Assembly (NCBI GenBank): GCA_046050105.1
Contig: JBJOQE010000072.1
Span: 1-9,452, forward strand
Origin: JAYQPD01 sp046050105
GTDB lineage: Bacteria; Patescibacteriota; Minisyncoccia; Phycocordibacterales; UBA918
Length of the DNA stretch: 9,452 bases
Direction of reading: 5' to 3'
The notes below the pieces were generated by a model. That model made no database searches. It saw nothing but the letters and a program-made list of their open reading frames with translations, and was not told the DNA's origin. Both the position numbers and the translations under genes were made by a program. Below are positions 5,669 to 9,452 of this stretch, one piece after another. The first letter of the stretch is position 1. Each line of letters starts with the position of its first letter.

Positions 5669-6208
5669 ATGAAACAATCAACTCGAAAAGCGCTTGGGTA
5701 CGCAGTGGTGCCGCTTATGGGTGTGTTTGCGTTTGCCCCAGCATTTGCAGATGCCTCCATGATGGACGATTCGCGCGGAATAAAGGGTAAACATGACATG
5801 CGGCATGAACGCATGGTGGAACGCCGCTTTGAGCATGCATCGAGTACAGGTGAAAGACGCTTTTCTAAGGGAGATCGTAAGGGTCTCACCGGCATGATGG
5901 GCGACCACGGCAAGCACCGCGGATGGTACCAGAAGAACCCTGCGGCTGAAACCTGGATGAAGGAGGTGTTCGATTCTGTAAAGGACAACAACTATAGCGA
6001 TTTCAAGGATGCAGTGTCAGGTACCGCGCTCGGCACTTCAACCTCGGCAGATACATTCAAGAAGCTCGCACTAGCTTCCGATAATATCGAGGAAGGGAAG
6101 CACGCCGAGGCGCGTGCCATCATGAACGAGCTTCGCGAGAGCGGATATCGCTTCAAGCAACTCTTCCGTGAGTCTCTCATGAAGTTGTTCCCGAAGCCTG
6201 TGAAGTAG
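5669..6208 (+). CDS. Exported His/Met/Arg-rich helical protein downstream of sigma factor 2
   Basis: This 179-residue protein has a clear signal peptide (residues 1-27: basic n-region 'KQSTRKA', hydrophobic core, cleavage likely after 'APAFA'). Residues 30-86 are rich in Met, His, Asp and Arg ('MMDDSRG', 'KHDMRHERMVERRFEH', 'MMGDHGKHRGW'). Residues 92-175 look helical and amphipathic, including 'IEEGKHAEARAIMNELRESG'. No named domain is recognised. The charge and His/Met content recall periplasmic stress or metal-responsive proteins such as CpxP/Spy in style, not in sequence. An alternative start at ATG 5594 overlaps the previous stop (TAATG) and has a strong GGAGGTGA 4 bases upstream; it would add 25 residues before the signal peptide. 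As third gene of the sigma 2 string it may be a regulated output. Confidence 0.75.
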   Translation: MKQSTRKALGYAVVPLMGVFAFAPAFADASMMDDSRGIKGKHDMRHERMVERRFEHASSTGERRFSKGDRKGLTGMMGDHGKHRGWYQKNPAAETWMKEVFDSVKDNNYSDFKDAVSGTALGTSTSADTFKKLALASDNIEEGKHAEARAIMNELRESGYRFKQLFRESLMKLFPKPVK

Positions 6209-6326
6209 TAGTACTATCGACACAAAAAAGTATTTCCACTAAGGAGAAGCAGTCGATGCCGGAGGCGTTGTGGTCAAAAGCCCGGTCACGGAGTTCCATA
6301 CACGGAGGTAGGCAAGACGCAGCACA

Positions 6327-6350
6327 AAAATACCCCGCTGGGGGTATTTT
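6327..6350. terminator. Bidirectional intrinsic terminator between convergent genes
   Basis: A perfect 10-bp stem (AAAATACCCC at 6327-6336, GGGGTATTTT at 6341-6350) with a 4-base loop has four T on the plus strand and five T on the minus strand. It sits between the plus-strand exported protein gene ending at 6208 and the minus-strand gene ending at 6390, so it can serve both. Confidence 0.88.
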
Positions 6351-6389
6351 GAAGAGTCGAGGGCCTTTGTCTTTATAATGCAATTTTCA

Positions 6390-7223
6390 CTATTCAGGAA
6401 AAACCACCGGAACTTTCTGCGGTACCTGCTGTAGATACTCAATTAACGGCAGATTGTTACTCTTGTAGCTATTGAGCCACTCAAATTCTTCCGGTAGAGG
6501 TTTTGAAAAATCTGTAGTAAAGATATCGAGACCAACGTCACTGTAATAATCATATCTTAGAAAACCCGAGTGGCTTATTCGTATGATCTGTTCCTTGTTT
6601 TCAGAAGTAAAAGCCAAATCGTAATCTACACCCGCTTGTTCAAGAAGTTTACCAAGCTGCTGCCCGCTAATATGAAGCAGGGCGGTTAATTGAGGTGCGT
6701 CAGCAATAATAGTTGCTCTATGCCTAATCCCCCAAGGTAAACTTGATGGCAATGCAGCAAGTACTGCGTTTACGTTTTTGATATTATTGTTCAAGCACGA
6801 ATCCAAGTAATCAAACTCTGCTTTTGAAAAATTATATGCAGCATCATTTTCTGATGCCATTTTTTCATCCGGTAAAAAAAGCACCAAATCATTACTTGGA
6901 CTTGAGGTTGAATATAACGATATATCTAAATTAGTGTTTTCGGGTAACGGATAATGCCAGCCACTCGTATGGATTAAAGGACCACCCCCAAGCTTAATAT
7001 TTTTTACCGCACGAGTACTATAGAGAATTTCATACGAGGCATCATCACCTTCAAGTGGATTCGGTCTAAGACTTAAACGAACATCAATTTTAGATGCACC
7101 ACAATCTATTGTGCCCACCAACTTTGTGTTCTGCCACTCTTTGTAAAAGTGGTAAGTAGTCCCAATTAAAACGAAAATTGAAATAATTGTAATTTTCTTT
7201 GCATAACCTAGTTTCTTAAACAT
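6390..7223 (-). CDS. Membrane-anchored protein of unknown family, AT-rich
   Basis: This 277-residue protein has a basic N-terminus and one hydrophobic helix (about residues 10-25), most likely a signal anchor. A mainly extracytoplasmic remainder of mixed strands and helices follows. Residues 36-125 look beta-rich, with several possible strands and two Cys (C41, C143) that could pair. Residues 130-200 look helical ('AEFDYLDSCLNNNIKNVNAVLAALPSSL'). Near the C-terminus is 'LPLIEYLQQVPQKVPVVFPE'. I do not recognise the family. Base composition differs from its neighbours: one 60-base line inside the gene (6841-6900) counts 21 G+C, against 33 of 60 in a sampled line of the sigma 2 partner. This suggests recent acquisition. 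It lies 44 bases downstream of another minus-strand gene, with no terminator between, so they may share a transcript. Confidence 0.8.
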   Translation of the reverse strand: MFKKLGYAKKITIISIFVLIGTTYHFYKEWQNTKLVGTIDCGASKIDVRLSLRPNPLEGDDASYEILYSTRAVKNIKLGGGPLIHTSGWHYPLPENTNLDISLYSTSSPSNDLVLFLPDEKMASENDAAYNFSKAEFDYLDSCLNNNIKNVNAVLAALPSSLPWGIRHRATIIADAPQLTALLHISGQQLGKLLEQAGVDYDLAFTSENKEQIIRISHSGFLRYDYYSDVGLDIFTTDFSKPLPEEFEWLNSYKSNNLPLIEYLQQVPQKVPVVFPE

Positions 7224-7267
7224 GTGGGGTCATTTTTAGATAACTGAAATTTGATATTTGCGCCGCG

Positions 7268-7798
7268 TTATTTCATGAGTTCAACCTCTCTCGTCTTGTA
7301 TTTGCTGAAGCCGTTTGTTTCTGTCGTGAGGACGTTTGTCGCTTCACGTAGTGCATAGCGAATGCCGGTGAGGCGCATACGGTAGTGGTCGTGTTCACCT
7401 CCGCGGTTATTATGTGCAGCAACTAAGGTGAACTCACGAGTCTGCCCCTTCGGTATGAAGTACATACCTTTGGTGCTTGATGCTTTTGAGTACAAGAAGG
7501 CACCGGATGCACCACCTGCGCGAGCGTTGGCATCGGACTCTGTGATGTCATAGAGCACGCCGGCGCGCATATCTTTTTCGCTTCGTGTTGCACTTGTTGG
7601 CACGAATACATCTTCGCCGGTTGCGGTTAAGGTGAATGTATACGTGAACAACCCTACTGCAGACATACTTTGAAGCGCGGTTGCTTTGCCAGTTGCCTTC
7701 ACCGGAAAGAGGGGATTCTGCTGTGCGACTGGTGCGGCACTTGCGCTTGTAGGTGCTCCTACCATACAAATAAGTGCAATGATGATCATGTGTTTCAT
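7268..7798 (-). CDS. Secreted protein of unknown family, probable beta-sandwich
   Basis: This 176-residue protein begins with a signal peptide (residues 1-21, 'MKHMIIIALICMVGAPTSASA', cleavage likely before APV). The rest is rich in alternating hydrophobic residues: 'VGLFTYTFTLTATGEDVFVP', 'GMYFIPKGQTREFTLVAAHNN', 'HYRMRLTGIRYAL'. This is the pattern of an immunoglobulin-like or beta-sandwich domain with an aGQTREFTL strand. I do not recognise a named family. Start 7798 is chosen because a TATACT box (minus strand, 7812-7807) ends 8 bases upstream and the signal peptide begins there. A longer frame reaching 7897 would run across the divergent promoter and the start of the plus-strand gene. 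It may be co-transcribed with the AT-rich gene downstream. Confidence 0.78.
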   Translation of the reverse strand: MKHMIIIALICMVGAPTSASAAPVAQQNPLFPVKATGKATALQSMSAVGLFTYTFTLTATGEDVFVPTSATRSEKDMRAGVLYDITESDANARAGGASGAFLYSKASSTKGMYFIPKGQTREFTLVAAHNNRGGEHDHYRMRLTGIRYALREATNVLTTETNGFSKYKTREVELMK

Positions 7799-7806
7799 AC
7801 GCAGAT

Positions 7807-7812
7807 AGTATA
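7807..7812 (-). promoter_or_regulatory. -10 box (TATACT, minus strand) for the secreted beta-rich protein
   Basis: Read on the minus strand, TATACT ends 8 bases before the ATG at 7798, so transcription would begin within one or two bases of the start codon. No Shine-Dalgarno is present. The segment TATACTATCTGCGTATGA closely mirrors the divergent promoter at 7866. Confidence 0.55.
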
Positions 7813-7865
7813 CCTGGAGGCATAATGTTATGCATAGCCCGGCTCCCACAGCGTGTGTACGGGTG

Positions 7866-7871
7866 TATAGT
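7866..7871 (+). promoter_or_regulatory. -10 box (TATAGT) for the Gmad2 protein gene
   Basis: TATAGT ends exactly 6 bases before ATG 7878, again a leaderless layout. The sequence TATAGTATCTGTATGA matches the divergent minus-strand promoter apart from one base and a 2-base gap. The upstream region has no clear -35 box. Confidence 0.55.
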
Positions 7872-7877
7872 ATCTGT

Positions 7878-8411
7878 ATGAGACGAACACTCATCAATAT
7901 CGCACTCCTTGCGCTTATTGCGTATGTCGGGAGATATTACATTGCCACCACCGTGATGTGTTGGCAGGAAGGAGGTACCTGGGTGTACACGGAGCAGGTG
8001 TGCCACATGGGCACCTACGACCTTTCTGGTGATGCAACAGTTTCAGGAGGCGGAGCAGAGTACCAGCCACGCACCATAGCTGCGTTCTATGGCGATCTGC
8101 TCCGCATAGAGACACCACTACCGGAAGCCCGTATCACCTCACCAGTTGCTATAAAGGGCACAGCGCGTGGACCATGGTTCTTTGAAGCTTCATTTCCCAT
8201 TCGCGTACGAGATGCTTCGGGTGCCACTATAGGGGAAGGTATCGGCCAGGCTGTGGGAGACTGGATGACGGAGGCGTATGTGCCTTTCACTGCAACCGTG
8301 TCGTTTGCTCCACAGCCGGCGGGAAGTGCGGGTACCATTGTGCTCATGAAAGATAACCCTTCAGGCATGCCAGAGAACGACGATTCGTTCTCACTTCCTG
8401 TTGTGTTTTAG
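7878..8411 (+). CDS. Membrane-anchored Gmad2 (immunoglobulin-like) domain protein
   Basis: This 177-residue protein has an N-terminal hydrophobic helix (about residues 5-23) as anchor or signal. A short segment with two Cys follows (C28 and C42, spacing C-x3-GG-x-W-x7-C) that may form a disulfide. A Gmad2 domain (about 76-177) shows 'IETPLPEARITSPVAIKGTARG', 'WFFEASFPIRVRDASGATIGEG', 'YVPFTATVSF' and 'GTIVLMKDNPSG' in the order expected for the family. Gmad2 is an Ig-like extracellular domain first named from spore germination proteins; it binds or scaffolds at the cell surface. Start 7878 is preferred over an upstream in-frame ATG at 7830, since that one lies before the -10 box at 7866. The gene is divergent from the secreted beta-rich protein and ends 8 bases before a terminator. 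Confidence 0.86.
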   Translation: MRRTLINIALLALIAYVGRYYIATTVMCWQEGGTWVYTEQVCHMGTYDLSGDATVSGGGAEYQPRTIAAFYGDLLRIETPLPEARITSPVAIKGTARGPWFFEASFPIRVRDASGATIGEGIGQAVGDWMTEAYVPFTATVSFAPQPAGSAGTIVLMKDNPSGMPENDDSFSLPVVF

Positions 8412-8418
8412 CACATAC

Positions 8419-8451
8419 AAAAAAACGCAGGGTTGTACCCTGCGTTTTTTT
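8419..8451. terminator. Strong bidirectional intrinsic terminator
   Basis: A 15-bp perfect stem (8419-8433 with 8437-8451) encloses a 3-base loop. Its outer part is seven A on one side and seven T on the other. It lies between two convergent genes, the Gmad2 protein (ends 8411) and the minus-strand acidic protein (ends 8467), and can end both transcripts. Confidence 0.95.
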
Positions 8452-8466
8452 GTGTGCCACTTTGCG

Positions 8467-9372
8467 TTAGTCGACGTAGTCGAAGTTGATGATGTCTTCG
8501 ATATCATCTTCGTCGATATCAAGATCGTCGGAGAGACGTTCAATCACTTCATCTTCGTCATCAGTGCTGTAGATGTAGTGGCGTGTGGTGCCATTTTCGA
8601 ACTCAACCCACACCTCTGTTCGGTTGTCGTCTTCATCGACGTCTGCATCGATGGTCTCGATGTCGTCTATATCGTAGCTGCTGTTGTTTTCATATTCCCA
8701 CTCAATGAGGTCTTCGACATCATCTTCATCAATATCGAGTTCGTCAGAAAGCTCTTCGATGATCTCGTCTTTATTGTCTGTGTCGAATGAGTAGCGGTCG
8801 ATATCTCCATCCTCAAAACGGACGATGGCGTCTGCTTCGTCACGGAAAGTGTCGAGCGTAACTTCGATAGAATCGATGTCATCGTCGTCACTATCGTCAT
8901 TGCTATCATTGTTGTCGTCAAACGAGATGACGGCAACAATCTCTGCGCGCGAGAGGTCGGTCACATCAACGAGAGCATCGATGACTTCACTGTCGCTGTC
9001 AGCGCCACCGATAGTGTATTCGCTTCCGCGACCGTTTCGGTATTCGATGGTGACGTATGCAGCAGAGTTGCGGTACTCAACATCTATTGAGCGGGCATCG
9101 CCCACAGTGTTGTTTGAGCCCGAAGTGTAATTGGTGCAGTAACGAGCATTGCCCACGGTGCGGCACCCTGTTTGGTACCCCTGTAGGCGCACAAGCTCAG
9201 CCTGAAGGGTGGCGAGCTGCCTAAAGAGTGACTCGAGTGTTGCGCTAGAGTAGGCGCTTTGTTTGTAATGTCCATATGCGTACGCATGGCCAATGCCGTT
9301 GTCGGCACTCACTGATGCAGCAGGTACAAGGAAGAGTGATGCAAGAAAAATGCTTAGTAAGAATGATTTCAT
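8467..9372 (-). CDS. Secreted acidic protein with three copies of an unrecognised ~60-residue domain
   Basis: This 301-residue protein has a signal peptide (1-23, cleavage likely after 'ASVSA'). A short leucine-heptad helix follows (about 46-64, 'LESLFRQLATLQAELVRLQ'), likely a small coiled coil, then a Cys pair (C70, C79). Three tandem units come next (about 95-152, 169-227, 239-300). Each has a strand, a second strand 'VxxEYRNG / VRFEDGD / VEFENGT', a Tyr-containing strand, a 'SEVIDAL / DEIIEEL / DEVIERL' helix, and an ending 'I..D(D/I).I' strand. Units 2 and 3 are the closest and are very acidic ('DELDIDEDDVEDLIE', 'DDLDIDEDDIEDII'). The strand-strand-strand-helix order and length recall PepSY-like modules, but I cannot assign a family. 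An acidic Asp/Asn linker (152-166) joins units 1 and 2. Ca2+ binding is possible. Confidence 0.82.
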   Translation of the reverse strand: MKSFLLSIFLASLFLVPAASVSADNGIGHAYAYGHYKQSAYSSATLESLFRQLATLQAELVRLQGYQTGCRTVGNARYCTNYTSGSNNTVGDARSIDVEYRNSAAYVTIEYRNGRGSEYTIGGADSDSEVIDALVDVTDLSRAEIVAVISFDDNNDSNDDSDDDDIDSIEVTLDTFRDEADAIVRFEDGDIDRYSFDTDNKDEIIEELSDELDIDEDDVEDLIEWEYENNSSYDIDDIETIDADVDEDDNRTEVWVEFENGTTRHYIYSTDDEDEVIERLSDDLDIDEDDIEDIINFDYVD

Positions 9373-9394
9373 AGGGCTAAATAAAACACTACCG

Positions 9395-9400
9395 ATAATA
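9395..9400 (-). promoter_or_regulatory. Possible -10 box (TATTAT, minus strand) for the acidic protein
   Basis: On the minus strand TATTAT ends 22 bases before the ATG at 9372, which would give a short leader of about 15 bases without a Shine-Dalgarno. No good -35 box is seen at the right spacing. The remaining bases to 9452 show no gene. Confidence 0.3.
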
Positions 9401-9452
9401 CTCTTAAACTACGCTTCTTAAGGGGTTTGCACAAGATATAAAAAAAAGACCT

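Noticed and set aside
6209..6326. Possible tRNA, riboswitch or other structured RNA
   Set aside because: Only short, weak pairings were found by eye; no cloverleaf or known aptamer core was seen.
7799..7897. Longer start for the minus-strand secreted protein
   Set aside because: It would cross its own -10 box and the start of the divergent Gmad2 gene, and would place 33 residues before the signal peptide.
8401..8790. Plus-strand frame rich in Val, Asp, Phe and Ile
   Set aside because: It is antisense to the Asp/Glu-rich repeat gene; its composition is the complement of GAT/GAA codons. The minus-strand gene has a signal peptide and domain repeats.

Overview
The window looks like bacterial chromosome from a member of the Patescibacteria (Candidate Phyla Radiation), probably a Parcubacteria-type lineage. 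This is inferred from the mix of families: ECF sigma factors paired with DUF5667-type or multi-pass membrane proteins, DUF5666 and Gmad2 domains, a very short TspO-like protein, a DUF1905/GIY-YIG pair, and many small exported proteins of no known family. TGA ends at least five genes (1004, 3184, 3447, 3966, 4587), so the Gracilibacteria/SR1 code in which UGA encodes glycine does not apply. Nearly all start codons lack a Shine-Dalgarno sequence. Several genes instead have a -10 box ending 6-9 bases before the ATG, which suggests leaderless or near-leaderless mRNAs.

Layout. 1-361: the end of a Thr-Pro-linker/DUF5666 protein, encoded in part by a perfect 6-bp satellite at the window edge and followed by a terminator. 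465-1975: ECF sigma factor 1, coupled by an ATGA overlap to a DUF5667 membrane protein with a long Asp/Ser tail. 2028-3447: a tight gene string of a small membrane protein, an M23 peptidase, a DUF1905 protein and a GIY-YIG nuclease. 3456-3558: a perfect 50-bp tandem repeat that directly abuts the -10 box of the next gene. 3571-6208: a TspO-like protein, then ECF sigma factor 2, coupled by ATGA to a three-TM membrane protein and followed by a His/Met-rich exported protein. 6327-6350: a bidirectional terminator. 6390-7798 (minus): an AT-rich membrane-anchored protein of unknown family and a secreted protein of unknown family. 7799-7877: a divergent promoter region. 7878-8411 (plus): a Gmad2 protein. 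8419-8451: a bidirectional terminator. 8467-9372 (minus): a secreted, strongly acidic protein built from three copies of an unrecognised domain of about 60 residues.

How the genes fit together (inference). Two sigma/membrane-partner modules lie within 6 kb, and nearly every other gene encodes an envelope or exported protein. The simplest reading is a cell-surface sensing and envelope-response region: membrane proteins hold each sigma factor, and released sigma transcribes surface genes. No mobile element, CRISPR array, tRNA or rRNA was recognised. The least explained items are the triple-repeat acidic protein, the 50-bp tandem repeat, and the two sigma modules with acidic or His-rich extracytoplasmic parts.
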